A stretch of 64,000 bases of DNA from Carnegiea gigantea (lineage: Eukaryota; Streptophyta; Magnoliopsida; Caryophyllales; Cactaceae). A model generated the notes under the pieces. It worked only from the letters and a program-made list of their open reading frames with translations. It was not told the origin of the DNA and did no database searches. Made by a program: the position numbers and the translations under genes. Below are positions 36,397 through 49,400 of the stretch, piece after piece (the stretch's first letter is position 1; each line of letters begins with the position of its first letter). The DNA lies in the NCBI GenBank assembly GCA_029747015.1, contig JAKOGI010000438.1:372501-436500 (forward strand), read 5' to 3'.

Positions 36397-38661
36397 TCAG
36401 TAGTCATGGTCAATTTCTAACAAGCTTTCTTCTTGCTCGATGGTTTCTTCCCCCATTGATTCAGAACAGCTTGATACTTCATCAAAGTTTTCAATGTTGG
36501 TGGGGTAAAGTTCTTTTATTTCGTCAAATTCTTCTGTATATAATTTTACAAAATTTGCTTTTCTTTTCATACAATCAATAGACTTGTGTCCTATTTGTCC
36601 ATAATTCCAACATTTACAAATTACAAGTAGTTGGTTCGCTCTTTCTTTCATAATATTGATTTTCTGGGTTTGTTCTTTCTTTTCTTAGAGTTTCATGTTT
36701 AAAGTGTTGATTTTTTTTGCTAGATTTGTTTACAGTTGATTGAGATTTTGTATGTTTACAGTAACTTTTCCTCCTAATTTTAGATCTTGACTCTTTTGTT
36801 CTCGATTTTACAGTTTTCTTTCTTTTAGGTCTATATTTTGGGTATGACTGAAACCCATATTGTCCTGGTTCTCTTACATCTTCACGACAAATTGTTATAT
36901 CTTTATGTATCTCCTTCTTGACTCTTGTAGACATAGTCGAGTTATTTATCTAGCTCTATTTGTTTGAACTGCCGCTACTGATCTAAAGATTGTAGGTTAA
37001 CTTGCAAATTCTTCAAATTTTTCTGAAAAATAGTCATTCCATGGAGGCGGGAATTTGTTCAGTGGAAGTTGAATGTAAGTTTCTTGATTTTCTGCGGAAT
37101 TATATAGTTCATAATAATATTTATCGAATTTACAAAAGAAGCTTTTGAAATCACATAGGTTACAAATTCTTAGGTTGATTAACTTATATACAAAGCTTCT
37201 TTTCTTTTTTCTTTGTTAGCTTGGTTAAAGCTTGTTATAAATTCATATCCTTCGAACTGTCCTATTAAATATTTCTCTAGAGTTCGCACTCCTTCTATGT
37301 CAATTTTTAAATTATTTTTAACATCAGCTTCTATTATATTTTTTATGTTTGGTGATATGTTTTTGTACCAGTTATGCACGATTCCTTGAAAAGAGTTAAT
37401 AATTATTTTGTATATAGCATTTACATCTCTATTTTCTTCTACGAATTATGGGGTTGTTAATAATGTTAATACCATGGTTGTTCTCCACACATGTAATGCT
37501 TTTTTCTTATCTATTACACAATTTATATTTAGTACATTTCTCCAAGGAGGAATTGGATCTTGAATAATAGGATATTTTGGTATAAATTCATCGTTAATAG
37601 TTATGAGTCTTTGTCTTCTCTTATATCTAGAGGTATATATTTTCTTAAGTCTTTGCTCAAATTCTTCTATAGGGATTAATGTCTCTCCTTGTTCAAAAGT
37701 TAATGAGCTTGAATTCTTGCTAAAAGAGCTACCTGTTGGTCTACCAGTGTTCGTATGTACTTGTCTGACTATTTCAGAAATTTGTAGATCTTCAAACTTC
37801 TTCAATTGTCTTATTATATTCTCCCATTAATTAATTTATTCATCTTGTTCTTCTTTATCTCTAACTTTTCTCTGTTCTTCTATTTTTTTCTAGTTGTAAT
37901 AGTTCTATCTTTTTTATTAATTTATCTTGGTATCTTTTTAAATATTTTTCGTCATCGCTTCCTGAAATTAATCTTGTTGGAAGTGTTATTTCTAAGGGAA
38001 TATATTCTCTTTTTTGGCTTGGTTTTAGAATTCCTTCAAAAGTATTGGTTATAAGTTTCATCTGTATTACTAAACTTTTAATTGATTGATTTATTTTCTT
38101 AAATTTCTGGTTCTATAGTTCTTAGTTGATTTTCAATTTTTGGAAAACTCATTGTTCTTTAATCTTCATCACTAAACCAATATATTCGGTATCTGTTATA
38201 TAATTGTCAGTGTTGTTTAATTCAACATTTTCTGCTTTTTTTAATTCTAACTCATAATTTATCAAGTTAATTTTATCTAACACTCTCTTTCGTGCCTTAA
38301 TTAAATTTTTATCTGTACGAATCCTTAACTCTTGTTGTTTTTGTTGAAGCCAATATAATAAGTTCTATAACTTTTCTTTTGTAATTTCTCTATATTGTTC
38401 CATTAAGTTAATTTTTCCTTAAGTTGTAATTATTTTACACTTTGGCTCCTTCAAATTCATCTTGTTTTTGATGGGCATATATTCGCACCATTCTTTCTAT
38501 GATAAAAATAATTTGAGATTAAAAAAATATACACTTATACATGTTCTGAGAAAAATATTAGTGATAACTTATCACATATCTATGTCTCCACACATTCCAA
38601 ATTCAATTTCATCTTTAAATTGTTCTATATTCAATTCTAGTGCTTGTTGAAAAGTATCCAT
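36397..38661 (-). pseudogene. Viral N-terminal and capsid region remnant
   Basis: An ATG at 38661 opens the first viral-like frame, soon broken by a stop. Downstream fragments at 38061-37861, 37805-37446, 37379-37179, 36934-36614 and 36651-36397 form the capsid-type region. They show an acidic/basic charged N-terminal part, a core with HNWYKNISP, then a Lys/Arg-rich segment and a zinc knuckle. The knuckle reads C-x2-Y-x4-H-x4-C, so its second cysteine is replaced by tyrosine. After the knuckle comes an acidic stretch (DEIKELYP, then ENFDEVSSCSES). A movement-protein domain is expected in this part but I could not identify it. Confidence 0.7.
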
Positions 38662-38726
38662 TAGATGTTATCAAAATAGAAAAGAAAAGCATCCATTAAA
38701 AGATTTGATGTAGAAATAAAAGACTT

Positions 38727-38734
38727 CTTATATA
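38727..38734 (-). promoter_or_regulatory. TATA-like box upstream of the viral frame
   Basis: The minus strand reads TATATAAG 66 nt before the first viral ATG. Caulimovirid leaders are usually much longer, so this may be fortuitous. Confidence 0.25.
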
Positions 38735-39176
38735 GATATGTATGGTATTAGGTACATAGGTATAGTTATCTTATTTTTAATGATCAGACTCACATTAGGA
38801 TATTCTCTATCTTGTACCAACTCAATAATTTTCTACCTTTTAAGTGTATGGTACTTAATTATACCTATTTACTTTTATTTAATCTTATTAAACTCCTAAA
38901 TATAAATGAAGTACTCAACTCTGATTTTCTGGTGCTTCTCTGTGTTCCTCTCCTTCCAAACGAATCCTTTAAAAGGCCCAAACCCTCAAACAACACCATG
39001 TAAAGCAGCAAAGAGCTACTGTCCCATCTCGACTGAAAAACGACGCCGTGCCTTTTGCCGAAGGCCGAAACCACACTCATCCTCATCAATCATCTATCAC
39101 CGTTTTTCTAACTAATTCTCTCTCCCCGCAACTCTCCGACCTTCCGATCGCACTCTTCCCCAATATTTCTCCATCC

Positions 39177-42100
39177 ATGGAGATCGACGCTCTCCCCAAT
39201 GGTAACGCCGCCGCCAGAAACCCCTCCGGCGATTCCGCTGCCGGCGCCGGTGGAGCCGCGGCTGCCCCGATGCCGTCGTCGAGGCTGAGCCACTTATCGG
39301 AGTCTTTGAAGCTGGAACACCAGTTCCTGAGGGTCCCTTTCGAGCACTACAAGAAGACGATCCGTACTAATCATCGTTCCGTTGAGAAGGAGGTCTCCGC
39401 CATCATCTCCGCCGTCGATTCCGTCTCCCCTGACTTGTCACGTGATGATGCTGTCTCACACCTTTCTTCTCTTGTCTCCAGGTTACAAGGTCTCAAGCGA
39501 AAGGTGAATTTTTTAGGGTTGTTTTGATCTAATTAGCATTTGCAATTGTGGAGAATATTGAATTTTTGCACAAGTGTCAGTATTTTGTGCATTTGGTGGA
39601 AATGATCAATGCCCTGACTAAATTGGGAAGAATTCGGAAGAAGTAATTGTTCGTACTATACCATCATCATGCTATCCTACATGGAAAAGAAATCTGACCC
39701 TCTAATTGTATTGCAGAGTGTTCTTTCCTTTGGATGATAGGTTTGAAAGGTGTTGGTTAGCCTCTAATTTATGACAAAATTAATAGTTGATAACTAGTGG
39801 TACATTTTCTTTTGTTTACTATAATCTAAAGTTGAAAAGATTGTTAGTAATGACCCTTTACATGGCCTTTGAAAACGGATAGGCAAGAACATTGTCTAAT
39901 TATTTATTTTTGGAAATTCGGAATTATTGGCAAATATTATGTTGATTATGAGCTGACGGATATTATTTTGGCATCAGTTTTAGTATTGGTTCATTGAGTT
40001 TGGCTCTCTGTCTATCACAGATTTTCTTTGCTATGGGAAAGCTTTGTTTTAGTGGCTTGATTTCCTATTTTAAAGAACACGTTCCCCTTCTATTTGGAGT
40101 CATGTTTGTGGAGTGGAGGGAGGAAAACCCCCCCCGGGGGGGGGGGGGGGAGAACAGTGGTAGTTGAACTTTCTTAATGAGCTTTGTTTGTTTAAGCTGT
40201 GAGGTTTACCGTCTTATTGCTTCTGTGATGAGTGCAAATGACTGACAATTGATGATCTTGAAGATCTTTTGACTTACAGATTAGGACAATTCTTCCTCCT
40301 TGAGATTTCTTTCTTTTATGTGTCCTCTTCTGTGCTTTTAGGGTAGATCACCAATTATTGATCAATATCTCATCTGATCAAATGTTTTGGGTCATGGTCA
40401 AAGTTGCATCTCATTTGTGTGCACATTTATATATTATGGTGTGATGAGTGAAATTCTTTTTTCCCCCCTTTGGACAATCTTATCATTATACAATAGCTTG
40501 AGGAAGGCACCCGGACTGAAAACTTGCAAGCACAAAGATGTCGAGCTCGATTGGATCATTTGGAATCTGCAGATGCTGACAATATATCAGACTGGAGCAA
40601 CACACGCTTGAAACGTATTCTTGTCGACTATATGCTTCGTATGTCATACTATGATAGTGCAGTAAGGTTGGCTGAAACCTGCAACATACAGGTATTTTCC
40701 TTTCCTCATTGTTTTGTTCATTGCTGAGACTGAGAGTTTGATGCTTGATTTTTCTTTGGAATATTTCTATCAAATCTTAGAGCTTTTTTCTTGTCTAAAA
40801 GATTTGTTATTTCCCTGCTTTGCATTGGTGGAGTTCTCTGTAAAATTGTGAAAGGCTTTTCCATAATTTTTCTCATGGGGGTAACCATCATCTTATCAGA
40901 GAATGCAGTGAAACAGAGAGTGATTAATATGTATGCTGAAGCAGAGACCCACTTCAAGGTATTAAGCAGCCCTAGTGATGAACACTTGTGCAACCTTGTG
41001 CCATCCTTATATATGATAGTATGAGAGAAGGGGCTCTCAGAACGAATGCATAACTTAGTTGGCTAAATCAAAATTTTTTTCTTTTATACGCATACATGCA
41101 AAAAGCTTTGTGTATCATTAAACATGCAGCATAGGTACTCTAACCAAGCCCTACCCAGTTGGAAACCTTGGCTTTTAAGGTATTTCTCTGAAGATTGCTG
41201 CTTTAGTCCATTTCTCCCCTCCCCTTGATTCATTCATTGGGTTAGTGTCATCTGTAACATCATGTAGCAAAAAACATCACCTTGAATCATCTATCTAGGC
41301 TAACCATTATGAAAAGGACGGGATCAAGGTTGTTCACTTGAATGCTATAGAAAGAGAAGGTTTACTCTATGTCTCCCCCAAGTATCCTAACACAAGTCCT
41401 GGTTGACATCATACACAACACATCTCATAACTTGATTGGTTTAACCTTCTTTCACACCGTCTGAGGATCTGATGAATGCTTCATTGTATGTTGGGCAATG
41501 TGCAAATGCCTGTAACCCTCTTTTTGTAAAGCTTATTTTTGTAAAGCTCTAACCTCTTGACCATACTCTCTAAGTTGCCGACATCTCCATTGTGTGGCCT
41601 TGTCAGTTAATGTTTAATACCACATTACCCCTGTAGTGGTTGTAGTTATGTATGTCACCTTTCATATAAATTCTGTCAATGTGCTTTGTCTTCATTCTCA
41701 AGTTCTCATTTGACACCTTTTCTTCTATGCCTTCACAAGACCTTTTTGGCAATCTGTCGTACACTAGTCAATGTGTAAGTCGAAGTGTCTTTCTAAGTTT
41801 GATGTCTGTCTAAGGGTATAGCTACTTAATCCACTACTCCACTCTTGGTCGTTTTCTCCTTAATTTTTGTTCTGTGGCTTGACTGCTTTAATACCCTTAT
41901 AGTTGATGCCATTATACATGTCTGTTTTGCTCATTCAAAATGGCGTCATTGTGCCGTATCTTACTGCTTGCAAGATTGGACTCATGGTGGGCTAATATTG
42001 GGGAATTTAGGGTCTGATTAGGGATTTTGAAGTTTCTTTTAAAATGAACAGATAAATAAATGAAAGAGATACAAAACAAAAGACTGAACAACGAATACAT

Positions 42101-43234
42101 GTTAGAAAACTTTGGAAACAACTTAAGATACTTAGGAAGTCCATGCAGAACGGCCATGAATTCACATGGTACAACTACAACAACTACTTCCAATATGGGT
42201 TGGACTTTCGCGGGGTCTATGGAGATCTAAATGTAGGCAGTCTTACCCTCGCAAACATTGAGCAAGGACGAATCCACAGAGTCTGAGAGTCATGAAAACT
42301 AATAGTTACCTGAAAATTTTTGATGTTGCTCATTGGCCATAAGCTTGTTGGAAAAGTGGTTATATAGGATTTGTATTCCTTTGGAAATAAGTTGTCTTCG
42401 AGCTCTATAGTATATCTTATTTCTTAAACTAGTGTATCCCCTAAAATGACACTCCTGAAGGATTACGGACAAAAATACAAATTAAATTGGAAGAAATTAT
42501 TTTCTATGATTCCACTTAAATCTAATCAGAGATATCCTATACAAGTTAGCCAACTAATCTAAAATTACAAAATACAGACTGAAAGAGCCACAATAGTTGT
42601 ATGTCATAATTCTTTGACTTTTTTGTTTATTTGGTCTCTTGGACCCCCTTGTTTGCATCATATCTGGTATAATAAAGGATTGCATTGATCAACCTGGCTA
42701 ACCTGGTACTGCCTTTTTTTGAATTCCTTTCCAGAACTCTTTTGGAATATGCTCGTGTCCATGGCTCCTCCTGTTTTCATTCTTTTAACTGTTCCCTGGA
42801 TCTTTACAGTGTCAAGCACCCGATCTTGTTCTTATACACATTAGTTTCATTCCTTCTAACCTCATGTTTCTAGCCTTTCCTACTTGGGAAATTTCTCTTA
42901 TCTTCAGGTGCATCCATCCTCAGTATAAGACATTGCTGCGTTTATTGTCTTTTTGGTGCTCTGTTTATTTGTTTGTTTTCAGTCTTGTCTCTTAAATTTA
43001 TTCCACTACTACCCCTCTCTCCAAGTCTCCAATCTATCTTTGGACTTTCCTAGATTTCTTTACTTCTTGACATGCTTCTCAATAGAGTCCTTCATGCTGT
43101 TTGGCAGTTTGCTTCACCTTTGCTGGCCTCAAAAGATTTCTCTCTCCTGCCTTACATCCAGTATCTGGTATAAACCTTCCGTTTTGGTGGCCTATCTTAT
43201 GTTTCTCGCCTCATCTCTCTCTCTCTCTCTCGTG

Positions 43235-43266
<32 letters not shown>

Positions 43267-43297
43267 GTATAAACCTGTTTTGGCGGCCTATCTCGCC

Positions 43298-43331
<34 letters not shown>

Positions 43332-43401
43332 TGTGTGTGTGCGCGCGCGCGCGGGGGCGGGGGCGGCGGCCGGGGGGTGTGTGTGTGTGGGGCGGGCGGG
43401 C

Positions 43402-43435
<34 letters not shown>

Positions 43436-46400
43436 TGATGATCTGTCACTTATTTCTGTATTGCAAGACCAAGCCCCTTCAATCCTTTTTATCTTTTGTT
43501 GGATATCCCTAAAGTTTCTCTGGCTATTCCCTTGAGATGCTTCACAACCCCATCCTACATATTTGTATTTCCTTCTTGCCTCTTATTGATATCATTTAAT
43601 ACTTTTTCAGTTTCTTGGATATATTAGGAGTCTTCTTTCTGACCCCTACAACTAATGCGTGGAATAATTTGGGATTTTCCAATTTCTGCCTTCCAAATGT
43701 GGAGAATCATATCCAATACGCAAAAATTCATATCGCTGGCGTCCGCTAGGGTGATATAGTCAAAGTTCACTTCTGATTGCCTTTTCAATGCAACTTTCAG
43801 GCCCCCTCTGTTTTTTTAAATAGAGGTTTTCTTGAATTGTGGATTGTCATGCTGTAAAGTCTACATTTGAAGATGTCCATCTATTCCTTAATGTTTTCAG
43901 TTTTGCTAGGTACCCGAGAAGTTATGCATGTGTCCTGTTCATGTTGATGGTTTGCCTATTCACATGAAGAGCAATGAAACTTCTGTGCCCTCTCACATTT
44001 GATCCATATGCTTGTGGCGGTTAATTGTGATTCTTGATGTTCTCTGTATTCTTGGTGTTGGGAGGGGCTGCTTATGCGAATACTTTGCTGCCTATCCCAT
44101 GGAGAGAAATACACTTATTATATGTTGTATGTTGTGTTTTGTGGCATTTGCTTCACATACTTGTCCTTTGTTGCGATTCTCGGTGTCATATGTGTTTCTG
44201 ATGTTTCTAACCAGCGCATTTGTTTAATATGGCCTCTTAACATGACAGGATCTTGTTGATATTGATGTATTTCATGAAGCTAGAAAGGTGATTGAAGCTC
44301 TTCAAAATAAGGATGTAGCTCCCGCATTAGCATGGTGTGCTGATAACAAGTCCAGGCTTAAGAAGTCAAAGGTATATTTCTGTTAAAGAATGATATTAAA
44401 CGTGGAACTTGCTGGTATGAGAGAGAAATAGTGTGTGTTCTTTTCGTTTGAAGTAATTTCTCTTACCCAGATTTCCAACTATTTTTTATTGGCATACTGC
44501 GACCTAGGTGTGCAGTTGCTTGCTTTAGTACATGTATATGATAAACAGTGAGTTTACCTTTTAAGAAGGTTAATATAGAGCATTAGCATAATGATTGTTC
44601 CCTGTATTTAGATTGTTACTGTTAACTGTAACTGCATTTTAGCTGGTTTTGTCATTTTGTGGAAAATTGAGAGGAAGAAAGGTATAAGCAATAAGTTTAT
44701 AGAAGAGTACCATGGAATGATAGAAATGGTGTTGCTAGTTAATATCTTATGGAGGGATTTTTCAGATATTATAGGGTGTGTTTTAGCCTGCCACATTGCA
44801 CAGTACTGCCTTATGTGTGTTGTTTAGAGCACTTTTTTTTTAGGGGGCGGGGGGATCATCTAAGATCATGCTAAACGTAATTGTACCTGTGAATCTGTGA
44901 TAAAGTCAAGGAACCTCGGCTGTTGTGTGTGAGGTGATTACGATTGTGATTTTGTCTGTGGTTTTGATAATATTTTTTAATTAAAATGCTAGGCAGAAAG
45001 CATGAATATATTTTAGACCACTGATCAATTTTGTTGGGATTTGGGATCCACACATTTGTTAAAGTTCTTGGGAGCACCTTTTAAGCATCCAGTTCCTTTT
45101 GACTCTGTACCTTTTTTACTTTTTTTAACTCTATTCTTTTTTTTGGGGTGGGGGGGGGTCTAGGGGGGACGGAGGTGCTCACTATCACAGAGATAATCAG
45201 GGGAAGATCTGTGCCACAGTTGAAAAGGTTTTCAGCTAGTATTTCAGATAAAAATTAAGGTGTTACTTTAATGCTAGGTGGACAGTTACTACATGTATGT
45301 GTTCTGAAGGTGAAATCGGTGTTATCATATCTGTACAGTACCATTGGTACATTGCGTTTCGCCAAATAATCGGTACAAATTAGACATTGAAAATGTACCA
45401 GCGAAATATTGGGCAAACCCAGTCAGCATTGGGTTTAAAGACGGAAAACTTGAATACCCTGGAAAATGCATGTCTTGCCGGTAGTTTCGTGCTTTCTCCG
45501 ACAATGGTTTGTTTTTTGGTGCCGAAGGGTGATGTTACGGACTTAATCGGTGGCAGAGGAGAACAGGGATGTTGAAGATGTGACTGAGGAAGTGAGGAGG
45601 ACATAGAAACGTGGGGTGGAGGAATTGAGGACAAGAGTAGGAAGAGAAACTCAATTTTGGGTGTTTGTCTTTGAGAAAGGGAAATGGAGCAGAGAAAAGG
45701 GAGGCGTGGTTGTCTATGTGAAAAGGGGAGGGTGTTTCAGGAGTAGGGTTTTACGTGTTAAAGCTCTTCTGTTATTGATTCAGTGGGCTTCACATGGCCT
45801 TATTGTGGGCCTGGCCAATAAAGTCAAGGTTGAACTTGACTTGTGCTATTGTAAGCATACCTACAACTAATTAAGAGGACTTTTGTGGGCATTGCTTATA
45901 AACTATATTTTTTTTTAAAAAAAAACTTCCCTCATTTTTATAGGCTGGTATAAAAAATTCAGCACAATACGAGATGCACCCTTCTAGTAAAAAGTTGGTA
46001 TAAGGTCCAGGGTGATATCTATAACCTTGGCTGAGATGCATGATTGCTTGATTACTTACCATCAAAAAGGTGTTGTTTCTTGTGTGACTGTCATCACACC
46101 CACATGAAGTTCTTGGTCTGGCATTCTACAATGATGTCATGTTTACTATACCAAAAACATATGTACTTACGTTGACTTTGTGCTTGCACTCACTGAAACT
46201 TACTTTTTATAATTGTGGAGGTCACTAAACTAATAGCTAATATGCATTGCTGGTTCACCCTGCTTGTTGGTTTTTGGTATTTTAAGATTGATAGTAATCA
46301 ATTATTTGATTTACTAATGATTTTGAGCCTGTCGTGGGGAAAAGCTATTGAAGAATTTGAGTTAATGCTATCTATGTTGATTGTTGAATGCAGTTTAAGA

Positions 46401-49400
46401 ATGTTGTAAAACTATGATTTCTGATTGATTAATTGTAGTAGGTTCACAACGAAGAATTCTTGATGAAATTAGTTATTGCAATTTGTTTTCGTTTGAATGG
46501 CTTGCAGCTTTTGCCATTTTGATGGTATACTGATTGGGATGATTCATTTTATTGCAGAGTAAATTTGAATTTCAGCTAAGACTCCAAGAGTTTATAGAGT
46601 TGGTTAGAGCTGATAATAGCATGCGTGCAATTTCATATGCTCGAAAGTATCTAGCCCCATGGGGGGCCACACATATGAAAGAGCTGCAGAGAGTGGTTGC
46701 AACCCTTGCTTTTAGAAGCAGTACAGAATGTGCTACCTACAAGGTTGTTTCTTTATTTCCCAAATGTTGTTTGCTTTAAACAAGAAAATAAATGTAATTA
46801 AACTAAACAAGTGTCTAATCGTAAATTCAACTTGAACTTCGTTATTCTGACTTCCAGGTCAAAAAAACCTGTATTCAACAGTGCAGAAACTTCTGTATGC
46901 CTGTCAACAAAAATTTAGTCCTTTCCCTATTCCATTCCAGGGGTGCCATGCAAGTTTCTTCTCACTTGATGGTATCTGCTTTGTAGGCTCCTATTATGCA
47001 AAAGCAATCCTTGCAGGAAGTATGAAATAAGCTTTTGCAACTTGTGGCTGCTTTAAGCCAAAGACACTAAATTGAACAGCAAATGTATCCTCTGAAGACC
47101 TTTTCCCATCCTGCTCCTCCTGAAGCTGAAGAACAGTATAAGGAGTGACCTTATCTCTAATATAATTAATGCTTTAGTGATTCTGTTACACATAGAGTTT
47201 GTCTGCATGTCATCCTTTTCCTTCCATATGTGCTATATGATGTGGAAAACAGAACTTCTCTATATTTTCCAAATAGATGCCATGAGATAACCACGTGTAA
47301 ATTCTTCTGTCATTTAACAGTCAGTTGTGACTTACTGACTTCTATAAATTTTCAATTTGTTTTGCTCAAGAAAGTGACAATGTGGTTTGTTTTGTTGGAA
47401 TCTGGATGTACTACCCACAAGGATTCAAAGGTGGTTTCAGTTGCGATATGGAAAAATCGCTCTTGTGCGGAAATTGCGTTCCACATTGCGGCAAAAATGC
47501 TGTTTGTCTAACTCAAAAACCTTTCCGATGCAGCCATTTATCAGCCATATTTTGAATCCATGACGACCCATAAAATAGGCTAGTTTGAAAAGAATTGTAT
47601 TTTAGCCTATCTTTTTAACTTTTGTCTTTGATTGAGGTTTCTATTTCTACTATATGATGAACGCATGGGCTCCAGTGTGTGCGTCTAGGTGTGACAGTTA
47701 TATTTCCATCTCTTTTGTATGTGCAGGTTCTTTTTGAACCAAAACAATGGGATTACCTGGTAGACCAATTTAAGCAGGAATTCTGTAGATTATATGGCAT
47801 GACGCTTGAACCATTGCTAAATATCTATCTGCAGGCTGGTTTATCTGCTTTGAAAACTCCGTATCCTTGGCTACTTCAACTTTTTTTTTCTTGTGTTATG
47901 TGTGTGGGTGCACACTATTTCTTCTTGCTGCAGATAATATTATTGTTCATCAACTTGATTGTGTTGAAACATACTGCTACCGTCACGAATTGGTGTTTGC
48001 TATTTGCCAGTGGTAGTTCCCTTTACTTGGAAGCCCACTCTAGGAGTCAAAAACATCTCATATTTGCAAGCCTAGCATGGGAGTCACAAGAAAAATATTT
48101 CATTTTTGTCAGAGCATCAGCATCCGTTAAAAGAGGAGAACCTGCTTTATTATTATGAAATACGGAACCATGGAATTTGATATGCCAATGTTGCAGTCGA
48201 GAGTTTATGCGATAAAGGAAATTTTCACAATTGGCTCTGGAGCATATTTGTGTCTTGTTACTTGTTAGTGCTTTCCTGTCAAACAGGACAAGAGCAAGCA
48301 GGAAGACATTTCTCTGTACCTCGTATTTAGGTTAGGTTGTTAAATTCTTCGACTACTTTTCCAATATCATCAATTTTGCCAGCTGTTTTCCATGACATTA
48401 TTCTGAAAGATATTTATCACCTTCTGCTGAAAGGCGTTTGCCTGATTTTCTGCATTGTTGAATGTTGATTTGACATCTTTTGTAGGATTGATTGACGCTG
48501 ACATCGTAGTTTGAAAAGCATGCCTCCCCTCAATGTGAGGTGATCTGGCTAGCACCTCGGAGGGGGCGGGTGTGCCTCAAGGATGCAAAGATATATCTTT
48601 GACCTTTTTTTTTCCCTTCTTTTTTTAGCCTTATCTTTACCTTGTTTCTTCTTTTCTTTTCTTGGGAGCTAAAAGGTAAGCTATGGCCTGTGCAATGCAC
48701 ATCCCCCCTTTTATTATTATATGTTTGTCCTTGTCTCAAGTGGACACCTCTTTCTATAGCCTAATCTTTACTCCTTTTCTTGTCTTTCTTTTTTTGTGAG
48801 CTGAAATGTGAGTTATGAAGTATACAACCTTCCTGTTTATTTTTTTGCGTTTGTTACATGTTTAGCAATTGGTCCTTGTGAACATGAGTTAGAGCTATAG
48901 TAATTTCTAATATTTTTAGGACTATGCTTGTACTATTACTGTGTGTTCAATGGGCCGCTAATGATAATATAGCATAACTTAAGGCTGTTTGCAGTACTAG
49001 TAGTTGCAGTGATGCCTAAATCACTTTGCTGATGCATTTATCTAACTTGTTTCTACTAAACACCATTTGTGAATGACTTGTAAACATTTTTGCATAGAAG
49101 TGCACATGGCTTCTGTGATGCGTGCACCTTGTGCCCTGGGACCCCATGCGCCTTGTTCCTTTCAAAACTGTGACTGGGATTATGATAGGAGCCGTGGAAC
49201 ATATCCACTTCCAAGAGTGTGTTGAAGACATTATAGCCCCATGGTTACCCCTATAATTTATGTCCTTGAATCCTTATCCAATTTGGCTAGTTGTTGAGAT
49301 TCATCTTTTTGATTCTTAATTTTTAGCGCATCTTGCTGAGCAACCAGATTTTTGCTTACTAGTCCACTTGGAAACTCTTAAGCCTGGCAACCTGCTCGGC

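Larger units (their letters stand above)
32100..38740 (-). mobile_element. Endogenous pararetrovirus (Caulimoviridae), degraded
   Basis: On the minus strand, domains occur in caulimovirid polyprotein order. There is an N-terminal region from about 38661, then a capsid-type region (about 37800-36950). A basic segment and CCHC knuckle (about 36940-36590) follow, then a poorly conserved stretch, reverse transcriptase and RNase H (about 34840-33870) and a small downstream frame. Numerous stops and frame changes break it into pieces of 60-119 codons, so it is not functional. No LTRs are present and no integrase was seen, which separates it from Ty3/gypsy. A single-polyprotein layout would fit florendovirus- or petuvirus-like groups, but the genus cannot be set from reading. 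It is AT-rich and carries an unrelated 0.6-kb insertion at about 35332-35938. Confidence 0.85.

Noticed and set aside
42953..43535. Two overlapping plus-strand frames of 160 and 144 codons
   Set aside because: Both are translations of CT/GT/GC microsatellites and T-rich intron sequence inside GID9 intron 2.
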